The notes under the pieces: model-generated
The model's database searches: none
Seen by the model: only the letters and a program-made list of their open reading frames with translations
What the model was told of the DNA's origin: nothing
Program-made: the position numbers and the translations under genes
Assembly (NCBI RefSeq): GCF_000023705.1
Contig: NC_012968.1
Coordinates: 2,170,001-2,234,000 of the forward strand
DNA length: 64,000 nt
Origin: Methylotenera mobilis JLW8
Lineage (GTDB): Bacteria; Pseudomonadota; Gammaproteobacteria; Burkholderiales; Methylophilaceae
Reading direction: 5' to 3'
In this document: in pieces, positions 1 to 9,379 of the stretch
Numbering within the stretch: position 1 is the stretch's first letter
Layout: each line of letters opens with the position of its first letter

Positions 1-1
1 T

Positions 2-250
2 GAACTGGTTTTCAGTGTGGAATCTACACAATTTCATGCCAAACCGTCGGCGCGTGGCTTTCAGCGCTTACTCCAAACCATTAACGCCCAAGCCAGCGAC
101 TGCATTATGCTGGAAGACAGCTTACCCGCACTGATGACAGCTAAGCGCCTAGGCATGAGGACGATTTGGGTATCCAAGCAGTTAAATAAACCAAATTTTG
201 TTGATTATCGCCTAACCTCAGTGTTAGCACTTACTCACATTAAGCTATAA
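2..250 (+). CDS. HAD-family hydrolase, probable pyrimidine 5'-nucleotidase (3' part only)
   Basis: This is the C-terminal part of a gene that enters from the left edge; the frame is open from base 2. The residues ESTQFHAKPS, then LEDSLPAL and a following AKRLGMRTIWV, match the end of HAD-superfamily phosphatases: an acidic metal-binding motif IV followed by the 'moved along in sequence, so notify the caller' Rossmann strand. In betaproteobacteria a pyrimidine 5'-nucleotidase of this family often precedes slmA, as here (29 bases away). The nucleophile motif DxDxT lies outside the window, so the substrate assignment rests on family resemblance and gene order. Confidence 0.75.
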   Translation, partial: ELVFSVESTQFHAKPSARGFQRLLQTINAQASDCIMLEDSLPALMTAKRLGMRTIWVSKQLNKPNFVDYRLTSVLALTHIKL

Positions 251-279
251 TAAAATCAATTATCTGTTAAGGAAATAAA

Positions 280-837
280 ATGGCCGGCGAACGTAAACAG
301 CAAATTTTAGAAACTTTGGCAAAAATGCTGGAATCTCCAAAAAGAGAGAAAATCACAACCGCATCATTAGCCGCAAAATTAGAAGTGAGTGAAGCTGCGC
401 TTTACCGCCATTTTGCAAACAAAGCACAAATGTTTGAAGGTTTGATTTTGTTTATTGAAGAAACCATTTTTGGCCTGATTAACAAAATTAGCAGCGAAGA
501 GCCAGAAGGCCTCAGACAAGTACAGCGCATTGTCACCATGCTCATGGTGTTTGCAGAAAAAAACTCTGGCATGACGCGCGTACTAATTGGCGATGCGCTG
601 GTGAATGAAGATGACAAATTGCAATTACGTATTAACCAACTATATGACCGCATTGAAGTCACACTGAAACAATGTTTGCGTATTGCAGAAACGCAAACCG
701 GTCAGAAGCAAGATGCTGAAGCACAGGCAAACTTAATCGTTTGCTACATTATCGGCCGCTGGAACCAATACGCAAAAAGCGGATTCAAACGCAAACCTAC
801 AGAGTTTATTGAGCAACAACTACCTAATTTACTCTAA
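280..837 (+). CDS. slmA: SlmA-like nucleoid occlusion factor (TetR family)
   Basis: The 185-residue protein has an N-terminal TetR helix-turn-helix (about residues 10-55, with KITTASLAAKLEVSEAALYRHF) and a C-terminal helical dimerisation domain. SlmA binds DNA sites spread over the chromosome except the terminus and blocks FtsZ assembly over the nucleoid. Length and the N-terminal AGERKQQIL pattern fit SlmA rather than a drug-responsive TetR. An AAGGA ribosome-binding site sits 6 bases before the ATG. It lies in the same window as its presumed target, ftsZ, but not in the same operon. Confidence 0.88.
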   Translation: MAGERKQQILETLAKMLESPKREKITTASLAAKLEVSEAALYRHFANKAQMFEGLILFIEETIFGLINKISSEEPEGLRQVQRIVTMLMVFAEKNSGMTRVLIGDALVNEDDKLQLRINQLYDRIEVTLKQCLRIAETQTGQKQDAEAQANLIVCYIIGRWNQYAKSGFKRKPTEFIEQQLPNLL

Positions 838-872
838 TTAAAAACGAGCCCAACCCTACTTAGGAGATTACG

Positions 873-1094
873 TTGGAAGGCACAATTTTTGGCTTCACTG
901 AAGCACAAATCACTGAATTTGGTATGACATTTGGCGTTGGCGGCTTGATGCTATTAATGTTGTTTATTGTGGGTCATCTGGCTTGGGAGTCAAAAGCCGG
1001 CAAATTTGGGGCATTTGTACTGTTTCTGGGGCTGACCTTTGGGCTGGTGGGCTATATTGCTAAGTACTTTATTCAGAACTCGCTGGGCATTTAA
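873..1094 (+). CDS. DUF2788 small membrane protein
   Basis: A 73-residue protein with two hydrophobic segments (about residues 20-37 and 47-65) separated by the short charged loop WESKAGKFG. The pattern FTEAQITEFGMTFGVGGLMLLML is split here by me only for description; it matches the DUF2788 family of small proteobacterial membrane proteins of unknown function. The start is TTG, supported by AGGAG nine bases upstream and the lack of any better ATG. It follows slmA by 35 bases and may be co-transcribed. No function can be inferred beyond membrane location. Confidence 0.8.
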   Translation: MEGTIFGFTEAQITEFGMTFGVGGLMLLMLFIVGHLAWESKAGKFGAFVLFLGLTFGLVGYIAKYFIQNSLGI

Positions 1095-1193
1095 ACCCAA
1101 CCCTGTAGCAATCGGCGCAGTTACAGCGCTACTGTTAAAAATTAGCGCTATATCAAGTATTCAAGGCTCGAGAGGCGCTTGATCACTCCGGTG

Positions 1194-2402
1194 CTAAAGC
1201 ACGCCTTTAATGGCATTAACTCTGGCATCAAAAATCGCTGCCTTGATTTTTTCCACCTCAGTGTAAGCGCTAGCAATAGCACCCGCATCAATACTCAATG
1301 CCGCATCTAATACTTTTAGCATTAAATCCGCAGCAGGTGTAGGGCACTGCTCAAACCCCGTCCTGCCACGGGAATCGGCCTCGCAAGCCTGTAAAAACTC
1401 TTTTAGCCTAGATGGCTGGCGGATGGCATCCAGTTGAATCAAGAATTGCAGCAGCGTATCAGGACGCATGGCTAATGACTGATAAAGCTTGCCGTGAAAT
1501 TTAGTCACCATCAGCGCCAATTCTCTACAGTCATTGGGCACCCGCAAGCGCTTGCATAGGTCTTTTACCAGATGCACTCCACGCTCTTCATGACCGATAT
1601 GCCTAGGTAAAATATCTTGTGGCGTAGTGCCTTTGCCTAAGTCATGCATTAATGCGGCAAAACGCACCGGCAGCGTAAAATTTTGCTGAGCAGCATAATC
1701 CACTACCAACATCACATGCACACCGGTATCCACCTCCGGGTGATATTGAGGAGGCTGCGGCACACCCCACAACTTATCTAACTCTGGCATGATTCTTTGC
1801 AATGCGCCGCATGCACGTAATACATTGAACATGCGTGACGGCTGCGATTCCATTAAGCCCTTGGCAATCTCCTGCCATACGCGCTCGACAACCAAGGCAT
1901 CCACCTCGCCTGCATCAACCATTATCTGCATCAGGCTTAGCGTTTCTGGCGCCACATGAAAATCAGTAAAGCGTGCAGCAAAACGCGCAATACGCAAAAT
2001 ACGCACTGGGTCTTCAACAAAGGCAGCGCTAACGTGGCGCAGGGTTTTGGCTTGAATATCGGCAATACCGTTAAAAGGGTCTACCAGTTCGCCAGACTCG
2101 CTTTTGGCAATGGCATTGATAGTGAGGTCACGCCGCGCTAGATCTTGCTCCAAAGTAACCTCTGGCGAGGCATGTACAGCAAAACCCTTATAACCTTTGG
2201 CGGTTTTACGCTCGGTACGTGCCAGCGCATACTCTGCCTGAGTAACCGGATGCAAAAACACCGGAAAATCCTTGCCTACTGGCCTAAAGCCGGCTGCCAC
2301 CATCTGCTCGGGTGTACTGCCGACAACGACATAATCTTTATCTTTAATCGCATAGCCCAGCAACTCGTCTCGTACAGCTCCCCCTACGATATAAGTTTGC
2401 AT
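1194..2402 (-). CDS. cca: CCA tRNA nucleotidyltransferase, class II with HD domain
   Basis: The enzyme adds or repairs the 3' CCA end of tRNA using CTP and ATP. The start MQTYIVGGAVRD gives 402 residues with GGAVRD at 7-12 and the catalytic carboxylates D21 and D23 (DKDY), as in the E. coli enzyme. RRDLTINAIA follows near residue 110, and an HD phosphohydrolase motif (MHDLGKG) sits in the C-terminal half, typical of gammaproteobacterial/betaproteobacterial long-form Cca. An upstream in-frame extension of 34 codons exists but overlaps the neighbouring gene's 3' end and is not conserved-looking. It ends convergent to the DUF2788 gene. Confidence 0.95.
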   Translation of the reverse strand: MQTYIVGGAVRDELLGYAIKDKDYVVVGSTPEQMVAAGFRPVGKDFPVFLHPVTQAEYALARTERKTAKGYKGFAVHASPEVTLEQDLARRDLTINAIAKSESGELVDPFNGIADIQAKTLRHVSAAFVEDPVRILRIARFAARFTDFHVAPETLSLMQIMVDAGEVDALVVERVWQEIAKGLMESQPSRMFNVLRACGALQRIMPELDKLWGVPQPPQYHPEVDTGVHVMLVVDYAAQQNFTLPVRFAALMHDLGKGTTPQDILPRHIGHEERGVHLVKDLCKRLRVPNDCRELALMVTKFHGKLYQSLAMRPDTLLQFLIQLDAIRQPSRLKEFLQACEADSRGRTGFEQCPTPAADLMLKVLDAALSIDAGAIASAYTEVEKIKAAIFDARVNAIKGVL

Positions 2403-2415
2403 GACGCAGCTAGGA

Positions 2416-3363
2416 TTAGCGTGCTGCCGCACTACGGAAACGGTCATACGCACCGCGTGCGTTACGATCGACCAAGTACTCAGGCAGCACCGCCTCCAAT
2501 GCACTAGGTTCTACCACTAAAACAGCAGGCAGTGGCTGCTGGCTAACGCTATCAACCTCCATAGACTTGATATTGTCACGTGACATTAACTTAACAGGCA
2601 AAAACTCCATGATTAAAGCCTGCACATAGGAAAGTGTATTATTCAAGCCAATAATCGGGCGTTGAATTGACAAGACGTGCATGATTTGCTGCAGCAGTTC
2701 ACGGAAGGTATACACTTTAGGCCCAGCCAACTCATAAGTCTGACCATAGGTATCCATGTTTTGCAGGCTATTCACAAAACAACTAGCGACATCTTCCACC
2801 CAGATTGGTTGAAACTTAGCGTTAGGCTTAGCCAACACGACCACTGGCAACAGCTTAATCAGCGTTGCAAAGAGATTGGTAAATTTATCTCCGCGCCCAA
2901 AAATGATGGATGGCTTAAATATGGTGATATTGATTTTGTCCTGCAGTGCTTTTAATGCCGCTTCCCCGGCCGCTTTAGTGCGTAGATACTGGCTAGGTGC
3001 ATGCTCATGCGCACCCAAGCTGCTCATTTGAATAAGGCGTTTGATGCCCAAATCAGCACAAATCTTGGCCAGTTGCGCCGGCAACTGGTGGTGAATTGCA
3101 TTAAAACTTGCATGATGGCCTTGATGCAAAATACCAATCAAGTTAATCACAGCGTCAGTTCCCCTAAGTACGGTATTTAAAGCATGGTAATCCAGCACAT
3201 CACACTCGACCACAGTCACATTAGGTAACAAGAATAAATGCTTGGCTGCCTCTCTTCTGCGCGTCAACACGGTTACTGCATAACCAGCCGCATCCAGCTT
3301 GGCAACAATCGCACTACCGACAAATCCTGAACCGCCCAACACACATATTTTGCTTAACTGCAT
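2416..3363 (-). CDS. NAD(P)-binding epimerase-like protein, NDUFA9/complex I subunit-like family
   Basis: An atypical short-chain dehydrogenase of 315 residues. The N-terminal Rossmann fold shows VLGGSGFVGSAIV (residues 8-20), followed by NLIGIL and MSSLGA. The usual catalytic YxxxK is represented by a Y...K pair in SQYLRTKAAGE. This combination matches the family annotated as complex I NDUFA9-subunit-like or NAD-dependent epimerase, widespread in proteobacteria with unclear substrate. It sits 13 bases upstream of cca on the same strand, and this pairing is common in related genomes (from memory). Function beyond dinucleotide binding is not established. Confidence 0.82.
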   Translation of the reverse strand: MQLSKICVLGGSGFVGSAIVAKLDAAGYAVTVLTRRREAAKHLFLLPNVTVVECDVLDYHALNTVLRGTDAVINLIGILHQGHHASFNAIHHQLPAQLAKICADLGIKRLIQMSSLGAHEHAPSQYLRTKAAGEAALKALQDKINITIFKPSIIFGRGDKFTNLFATLIKLLPVVVLAKPNAKFQPIWVEDVASCFVNSLQNMDTYGQTYELAGPKVYTFRELLQQIMHVLSIQRPIIGLNNTLSYVQALIMEFLPVKLMSRDNIKSMEVDSVSQQPLPAVLVVEPSALEAVLPEYLVDRNARGAYDRFRSAAAR

Positions 3364-3447
3364 GACTATCCTTCTAACTTAGCTATTTGTTCTAAAAAGA
3401 TCACTCAACTACTGGAAACTTGGAAAAGCGGCACTAAGTACACAACA

Positions 3448-5466
3448 CTAATCAACGTCCGCCAATATCACCTCTGGCTTGGCTCGCCCTGGAATCGTCC
3501 CCATTCTAGCTTTTAATGTCTGCACCGGATAACCGAGTTTAGGTGCATATATCTGTGCGTTTGCCATTACCTTTTGTACATAGCTTCTGGTTTCGCCATA
3601 GGGAATAGACTCAATATAAATGGCAGCCTCCATCGGCTCATCAGCCGCCCAGCGCCGTGCACGGCTAGGGCCCGCGTTATATGCCGCGGTGGCCATCACG
3701 GCCTGGCCGCTCATGGTTTCCAAGGTATAGCGCATGTAATAGGTACCTATGCCAACGTTGTACTTAAGGTCATGTATCATATCTTGGCTATAGTCGCTCA
3801 ACCCCATGCGCTGCGCTGCCCATTTAGCGGTAGCCGGCATCAGTTGCATCAGGCCAGAAGCGCCTACTCCAGACTTGGCATAATGCATAAAACGGCTTTC
3901 CTGACGGGTTAAACCATAAATCCAAGCCTCATCTACATTCTCATTTAAGGCTGCCGCACGGAATAAATCACGGTAAGGGATGGGATAACGCAAGTTAAAA
4001 TCATGCAGCTGCTTGGTATTGTCAGCGGTACTAATCGCCACATCGTACCATTTCTGCCGCTGCGCATACTCTGCGGCAGCCAGCAGCTGTTTATCATCAT
4101 AGTCGCGCGTTACCCACACCCACTCTGCCTTAGCCTCCCAGCGCATATCCTGCTTTTGCAACTCTAGTGCACGTTTAATACCCGGTTGGCTGGCAATCGC
4201 CATCACCTCTTGCTCTACTGGTGTATATTGCTGCTGCGGATTATTCACCACGCTGCCCAGCTCCTCTAGTGCTAGCCAGCCATAGTAATGACGCTCGGTA
4301 GAAAGTGGGCCTAATATCTTGTTAGCCTCTACCACCATCGACTTCTCTTTTAACGCACGGCCTTTCCAATAGCGCCAGGCGCCCTCTTGCTGTTGCTCCG
4401 GTGCCATTTTACCAATGGCATCCAACAACATGTCCCAGTTTTGGGCGCGCATTGCGGCGCGTGCCATCCATGCTAACTGCTCTTTATCTAACGGCGTTTC
4501 ATTAGCTTTGGCATAGAACTCAAGCGCCTGAGGGTGGTGCGTGCGTGCTGCATGATAAGCAATACGCCCCCATGCAAAAGCAGCATCCTGTGCAGACCAG
4601 CGCTCTTGCAAGGACTGATTGACCGCAACCGCCTCTACTATATTGGTACGTGCCAATCTATCTAATGCATATAAATTGACCTCTATATCATCTCTCGCTT
4701 TAAACGACGGTGTTTTTAATACTGTTTTTTTATTGTTAATTCTAACTGTCACGGTTTTGCTGGTGAGCAGCAGTTTTGGCGTTTGCTCTGCCACCGCCAG
4801 TAACTCTAAGTTGTTTTTATCAAAGTTAGCTAAGCGCGCAACTATGCTCTTGGCCACGCTGAGCTTGCCATCCTGCAAGGCTAGGCGCAACCTTGCCCAG
4901 ATATCACTCGTCGCTAACGCGCCGGTCTCTTGCATCGCATCAAATAAAGACGTGCAGCTGCTTGGCAAATCTGCCGAGCTCATCCATATTTTCTTAACCT
5001 GTGTAGATACTTCCTGACTATCAAACTGATGTTTGCCATATAGCGCATAACACTCCACCGTAGCATCAGTACGTTTGAAGTTTGGGTAGTGTTCAAAAAA
5101 CAACGCCCAGTCTTGTTTTTTTCCCAGTTTTTTCAGCCATTCACCACGTAAACGGTCTGCAAATACCATGTCTGCATATTGGGTTAAAAATGCCTGCACT
5201 TCGGCATTGTCAGCTTGGTCCAGCCTGAGTAGCATTAACCAATAAGCCGCATACGGTGCCAGTATGTATTGCTGACTATTGAGTTGACTAACGTCCTCAG
5301 CCAACGCTAATTCATTCTTTTTGGCATAGGCTTCGCGCGCATGGTCAAACAGAGCTTGGTCTGACATTGCAGCAACTTGGCCTGACACTAGCAGTGCGCC
5401 CAGGCACAGCTTACTAAGCTGCTTAAGCACTGCTAGTTGGGATAATTTTTCAAATGGATTAAACAT
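3448..5466 (-). CDS. slt: Soluble lytic murein transglycosylase (Slt70-like)
   Basis: A 672-residue periplasmic enzyme that cleaves the MurNAc-GlcNAc bond of peptidoglycan with formation of 1,6-anhydroMurNAc. A hydrophobic export signal lies at about residues 15-33. A long alpha-helical superhelical U/L region follows, then the GH23 catalytic domain. The catalytic Glu is E523 in TRQESRF, followed by SGVGASGLMQLMPATA and AYNAGPSR, the standard Slt motifs. Length equals the E. coli Slt70 family. The cell-wall synthesis cluster on the same strand lies just upstream, separated by a 60-aa gene. Confidence 0.93.
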   Translation of the reverse strand: MFNPFEKLSQLAVLKQLSKLCLGALLVSGQVAAMSDQALFDHAREAYAKKNELALAEDVSQLNSQQYILAPYAAYWLMLLRLDQADNAEVQAFLTQYADMVFADRLRGEWLKKLGKKQDWALFFEHYPNFKRTDATVECYALYGKHQFDSQEVSTQVKKIWMSSADLPSSCTSLFDAMQETGALATSDIWARLRLALQDGKLSVAKSIVARLANFDKNNLELLAVAEQTPKLLLTSKTVTVRINNKKTVLKTPSFKARDDIEVNLYALDRLARTNIVEAVAVNQSLQERWSAQDAAFAWGRIAYHAARTHHPQALEFYAKANETPLDKEQLAWMARAAMRAQNWDMLLDAIGKMAPEQQQEGAWRYWKGRALKEKSMVVEANKILGPLSTERHYYGWLALEELGSVVNNPQQQYTPVEQEVMAIASQPGIKRALELQKQDMRWEAKAEWVWVTRDYDDKQLLAAAEYAQRQKWYDVAISTADNTKQLHDFNLRYPIPYRDLFRAAALNENVDEAWIYGLTRQESRFMHYAKSGVGASGLMQLMPATAKWAAQRMGLSDYSQDMIHDLKYNVGIGTYYMRYTLETMSGQAVMATAAYNAGPSRARRWAADEPMEAAIYIESIPYGETRSYVQKVMANAQIYAPKLGYPVQTLKARMGTIPGRAKPEVILADVD

Positions 5467-5475
5467 ACAAATAGG

Positions 5476-5658
5476 CTAAAGATATAGGATACGACGCAAC
5501 ACAAAAAGGATGGCCGTGACCAGAACCAGAAAGAACGTATATTTAAGGGTTTGCTTGAAATAATACAGATACTTTTTATCGCTTGATAACAAGTACAAGC
5601 CTAGCAACACCGTCGCGGTAATCACTAATAAAACGAATATCAGGCGAATCATCAACAT
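5476..5658 (-). CDS. Small two-helix membrane protein, unknown
   Basis: A 60-residue protein made almost entirely of two hydrophobic segments (about residues 3-24 and 39-57) joined by a short loop rich in Lys and Tyr (SSDKKYLYYFKQ). A strong GAGGAGG ribosome-binding site lies 5 bases before the ATG, which is the main reason to accept so short a gene. Only 9 bases separate its stop from the slt start, so the two are probably one transcript. I do not recognise a named family. A role accessory to the transglycosylase is possible from position alone. Confidence 0.6.
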   Translation of the reverse strand: MLMIRLIFVLLVITATVLLGLYLLSSDKKYLYYFKQTLKYTFFLVLVTAILFVLRRILYL

Positions 5659-5706
5659 ATACGCCTCCTCTGCATTATGACTAAACTTGGTTGACTATGT
5701 CACCAA

Positions 5707-5758
5707 TAATTTCTTGTGTAATTTCTTGTGATTTTTTGCTTTAACTTACTTTAACTTA
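5707..5758. repeat. Two adjacent short tandem repeats 3' of lpxC
   Basis: TAATTTCTTGTG occurs twice head to tail (5707-5718 and 5719-5730). After 8 bases CTTTAACTTA occurs twice (5739-5748 and 5749-5758), the last copy covering the lpxC stop codon. They look like local slippage duplications and show no hairpin. Confidence 0.8.
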
Positions 5759-6685
5759 ATAAGCAGTCTTGGCTAGCAACTGGGCTGGCTGCGACAAAAA
5801 AGTAGCGGGCGCATCTTCTTGCTTTTCAAAGGTGGTGTATTCCCACGCTGTGGTATCTTGCATCAACGCGCGCAACAGCTGATTATTCAAAGAGTGTCCG
5901 GATTTGTAAGCATAAAAAGCCCCCAAGATTGGATGACCCAACATATACAAATCGCCAATCGCGTCCAACACCTTGTGCTTCACAAACTCATCGTCGTAAC
6001 GCAGGCCATCCGCATTCAGTACGCGATACTCATCGAGCACAATTGCGTTATCTAGGCTGCCGCCACGCGCCAAGCCATTAGATCGCAAATACTCAACCTC
6101 ATGCATAAAGCCAAAAGTGCGCGCACGGCTGATTTCTTTAATATAAGAATCGGCGGCAAAATCAATTTTGACGTTATTACCCGAGTTTTCAAACACTGGG
6201 TGATTAAAATCAATGGTGAAATCAATTTTAAAGCCATGATAAGGCTCAAACCGCACCCACTTATCGCCCTCTTTTACTTCTATTGTTTTGGTAATACGTA
6301 TGAATTTTTTTGCAGCGGCTTGCTCAACTAGGCCAGCCTCCTGCAGTAAAAATACAAAAGGGCCTGAGCTTCCATCCATAATCGGAATTTCAGAAGCGTC
6401 CACCTCTACATACACATTATCTACACCCAAACCAGCCAGTGCAGACATCACATGCTCAACTGTAGCAACGCGCGCGCCGTTGGCCTCCAGCGCAGAGCAC
6501 ATTCTTGTGTCATGCACTACGCCTGGAGTCGCCACGATTTCATTGGGCTGAGGCAGATCAACCCGTTTGAAAACAATACCAGTGTCAGGTGCAGCAGGGC
6601 GCAGGGTAAGAGTAACCTTTTCGCCATTGTGCAATCCAACGCCTGTGGCGCTTATCGCTTTTTTAAGTGTACGTTGCTTTAACAT
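5756..6685 (-). CDS. lpxC: UDP-3-O-acyl-N-acetylglucosamine deacetylase
   Basis: LpxC is the zinc-dependent committed step of lipid A synthesis, removing the acetyl group from UDP-3-O-acyl-GlcNAc in the cytosol. The zinc ligands H78 (VEHVMSA), H237 and D241 ([10 protein letters not shown]) all fall at the family positions. The length of 309 residues is typical. It is the last gene of the division/cell-wall cluster, 163 bases after ftsZ, which is the common proteobacterial arrangement. The C-terminal tail after residue 290 is variable. Confidence 0.97.
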   Translation of the reverse strand: MLKQRTLKKAISATGVGLHNGEKVTLTLRPAAPDTGIVFKRVDLPQPNEIVATPGVVHDTRMCSALEANGARVATVEHVMSALAGLGVDNVYVEVDASEIPIMDGSSGPFVFLLQEAGLVEQAAAKKFIRITKTIEVKEGDKWVRFEPYHGFKIDFTIDFNHPVFENSGNNVKIDFAADSYIKEISRARTFGFMHEVEYLRSNGLARGGSLDNAIVLDEYRVLNADGLRYDDEFVKHKVLDAIGDLYMLGHPILGAFYAYKSGHSLNNQLLRALMQDTTAWEYTTFEKQEDAPATFLSQPAQLLAKTAY

Positions 6686-6848
6686 GCCTAATCAATTTCC
6701 ATTCTCTAAGTTTCTGTGCGCGCACTTACCAGCTATCAAAACTTAACTATTTGCCTTACGAATCAGTTAAATAATAACATAATTCATGGCGACAGCCTTT
6801 CGCTGGCTACATAGCCTTATCCACACTTGAAGCTTAGTGCAATGTTAC

Positions 6849-8027
6849 TTAGTCAGCTTGTTTGCGCAAAAATGCTGGGATGTCATATTCTTCAACCCCT
6901 GACATTTTCATCGCTTCCACTTGCGCACGGCGGCTGTTTGAACCAAATACTGCCGGTGCTTCATCATCGGTAGCGATATTGGCATTACCAACAAAAATCG
7001 GTTGGTTAGTCGTACCATCACGCACCACTTGTTGTGGCATTACACGTAACTCTGGTTTTTGTTGACGGCGTTGTGCACCAGTCAAGCCAGTTGCCACCAT
7101 CGTTACACGCAGACCATCACCCATGCTGTCATCAAACACATTACCTACAATCACGGTCGCATCTTCTGCGGTGAACTCTTTAATGGTGTTCATCACATCG
7201 TAGTACTCTTTCATTTTGAAAGCAGTTGATGTGGTGATATTCACTAAAACGCCACGCGCGTTCGCCAAGTTGACATCTTCCAGCAATGGGCTTGCTACCG
7301 CTTGTTCAGCTGCGATACGTGCACGGTCCGGACCGGTTGCCAATGCAGAACCCATCATCGCCATCCCCATTTCAGACATGACAGTGCGTACGTCTGCAAA
7401 GTCCACGTTCACCATACCTGCGCAATTGATGATTTCAGCAATGCCAGATACTGCGTTGTGCAATACATCGTTTGCGGCTCTAAATGCTTCTAGGAACGGT
7501 ACATCTTCGCCCAATACTTCCATCAATTTCTCATTTGGAATCACAATCAGTGAGTCCACATACTTTGATAACTCATCTAGACCATCAGATGCCACTTTAG
7601 TGCGTTTCCCTTCAAATGAGAAAGGCTTAGTCACGACTGCAACCGTTAAAATACCCATCTCTTTCGCGATTTGTGCAATCACAGGTGCAGCGCCGGTACC
7701 AGTACCACCACCCATACCAGCCGTGATAAACAGCATATCGGCGCCATCGATTAACTCTGCAATTGCGTCACGGTCTTCCAAAGCAGCTTCACGGCCTACT
7801 TCTGGTTTAGCACCAGCGCCCAAACCGCGCGTCATTGCCTCACCAATTTGCAATACAGTTTTTGCTTGGCTCTTTTTCAAAGCTTGCATATCGGTATTGG
7901 CGCAAATAAATTCAACACCGCCCACATTTTTTTCAATCATGTGTGCCACTGCATTGCCACCGCAACCACCCACACCGATGACCTTAATCACGGCTTCTTG
8001 CGAATTTTTTTCCATAATCTCAAACAT
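6849..8027 (-). CDS. ftsZ: Cell division GTPase FtsZ
   Basis: FtsZ is the tubulin-like GTPase that polymerises into the Z ring. The G-box GGGTGTG is at residues 106-112, and the T7 synergy loop is represented by NVDFADV. The conserved C-terminal peptide EYDIPAFLR, which binds FtsA and ZipA, is intact at the end of 392 residues. The start MFEIMEKN is supported by GAGGAGG seven bases upstream. It lies 94 bases downstream of ftsA. The codons favour the set expected for strong expression. Confidence 0.98.
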   Translation of the reverse strand: MFEIMEKNSQEAVIKVIGVGGCGGNAVAHMIEKNVGGVEFICANTDMQALKKSQAKTVLQIGEAMTRGLGAGAKPEVGREAALEDRDAIAELIDGADMLFITAGMGGGTGTGAAPVIAQIAKEMGILTVAVVTKPFSFEGKRTKVASDGLDELSKYVDSLIVIPNEKLMEVLGEDVPFLEAFRAANDVLHNAVSGIAEIINCAGMVNVDFADVRTVMSEMGMAMMGSALATGPDRARIAAEQAVASPLLEDVNLANARGVLVNITTSTAFKMKEYYDVMNTIKEFTAEDATVIVGNVFDDSMGDGLRVTMVATGLTGAQRRQQKPELRVMPQQVVRDGTTNQPIFVGNANIATDDEAPAVFGSNSRRAQVEAMKMSGVEEYDIPAFLRKQAD

Positions 8028-8121
8028 TTTATTGCCTCCTCTTTTTAGCGTTCACTTTAACTGTTACTTCTGCCTTACTACTTTTCACTGCTAAACACTT
8101 ACTGCTACTTACAAATTACTT

Positions 8122-9360
8122 TTAAAAGTTACCTTGAAACCAGCTCTTCATTCTTTCTAAAATGCGTCCGAATGAACTTGATTCCATCTGACCGGTTAAA
8201 TGGCGCTCCAACTGCTGCTTGCCCATTAACACTAGGCCTACACCAGTGGCATACCTTGGATTGCTTACCACTTCTGACAAGCCGCCCACATAACGTGGCA
8301 TACCTAAACGTACCGGCATATGGAATATTTCTTCACCCAATTCCACCATGCCGCGCATCATGGCGGAACCGCCAGTGATAACGATGCCTGATGCAATCAT
8401 GTCTTCCATGCCGCTACGGCGTAATTCATTCAGCACCAACTCATAGAGCTCCACCACACGTGGCTCTAACACCTCAGCCAATGTCTGTACAGATAGCTGA
8501 CGTGGATCCCTACCGTCTACTCCTGGCACTTCCACCACTTCACGTGGGTCAGCTAACTGGCGTAATGCGCAGCCGTGCTTGATCTTGATATCTTCTGCTG
8601 ACTGCGTAGGGGTACGGAAAGCTACCGCTACATCATTGGTCATTTGGTCACCCGCGATAGGCACCACCGCGGTATGGCGAATCGCGCCTTGTTTGAACAC
8701 TGCAATATCCGTAGTACCGCCGCCAATGTCTACCAGGCAAACACCTAGCTCTTTTTCATCTTCAGTCAGCACAGCCAGGCTAGAAGCCAAAGGCTGCAAG
8801 ATCAAATCACTGACCTCAATGCCGCAACGTTTAATGCACTTCACGATATTTTGCGCCGCGGCTACCGCACCGGTCACGATATGCACTTTCACTTCCAACT
8901 TCATGCCACTCATGCCTAATGGCTCACGTACATCTTCTTGGCCATCGATGATGAATTCTTGGGTCAGGATATGCAGAATCTGCTGATCGGCTGGCAGTGC
9001 AATCGCACGTGCAGTTTCAATCACGCGGTCTACGTCCATTTGCGAAACTTCAGCATCCTTAATCTTCACCATGCCGTGTGAATTCAGGCTCTTGATATGG
9101 CTGCCAGCGATGCCGGTAAACACGTTATTGATTTTGCAATCAGCCATCAGCTCAGCTTCTTCCAATGCGCGCTGAATTGACTGCATCGTAGATTCGATAT
9201 TCACTACAACGCCTTTTTTCAAGCCGCGTGATACATGCTGACCTAAGCCGATTACCTTCAACGTACCTTCTGGCTGCAACTCAGCAACAATCGCCACAAT
9301 TTTTGATGTGCCAATATCCAAGCCTACAATCAAATTCTTATCTTCTTTAATTCTGCTCAT
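8122..9360 (-). CDS. ftsA: Cell division protein FtsA
   Basis: FtsA is the actin-fold ATPase that tethers FtsZ to the inner membrane. The 412-residue protein has the N-terminal phosphate-1 motif LDIGTSKIVAIV (about residues 14-25), the phosphate-2 motif VDIGGGTTDIAVF in the middle, and ITGGSAMM near residue 335. The C-terminal amphipathic targeting helix (RILERMKSWFQGNF) is present. It lies between ftsQ and ftsZ in the canonical order. Confidence 0.97.
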   Translation of the reverse strand: MSRIKEDKNLIVGLDIGTSKIVAIVAELQPEGTLKVIGLGQHVSRGLKKGVVVNIESTMQSIQRALEEAELMADCKINNVFTGIAGSHIKSLNSHGMVKIKDAEVSQMDVDRVIETARAIALPADQQILHILTQEFIIDGQEDVREPLGMSGMKLEVKVHIVTGAVAAAQNIVKCIKRCGIEVSDLILQPLASSLAVLTEDEKELGVCLVDIGGGTTDIAVFKQGAIRHTAVVPIAGDQMTNDVAVAFRTPTQSAEDIKIKHGCALRQLADPREVVEVPGVDGRDPRQLSVQTLAEVLEPRVVELYELVLNELRRSGMEDMIASGIVITGGSAMMRGMVELGEEIFHMPVRLGMPRYVGGLSEVVSNPRYATGVGLVLMGKQQLERHLTGQMESSSFGRILERMKSWFQGNF

Positions 9361-9379
9361 TCTTCATCCCTTCCGTGAA

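Noticed and set aside
2403-2504. Longer Cca with 34 extra N-terminal residues
   Set aside because: The extension overlaps the next gene and is unlike Cca; the protein family begins at MQTYIVGG.
7216-8094. A long + strand open frame (292 codons) opposite ftsZ
   Set aside because: It lies fully antisense to a certain FtsZ, has no recognisable family, and its composition follows from the codon pattern of ftsZ.
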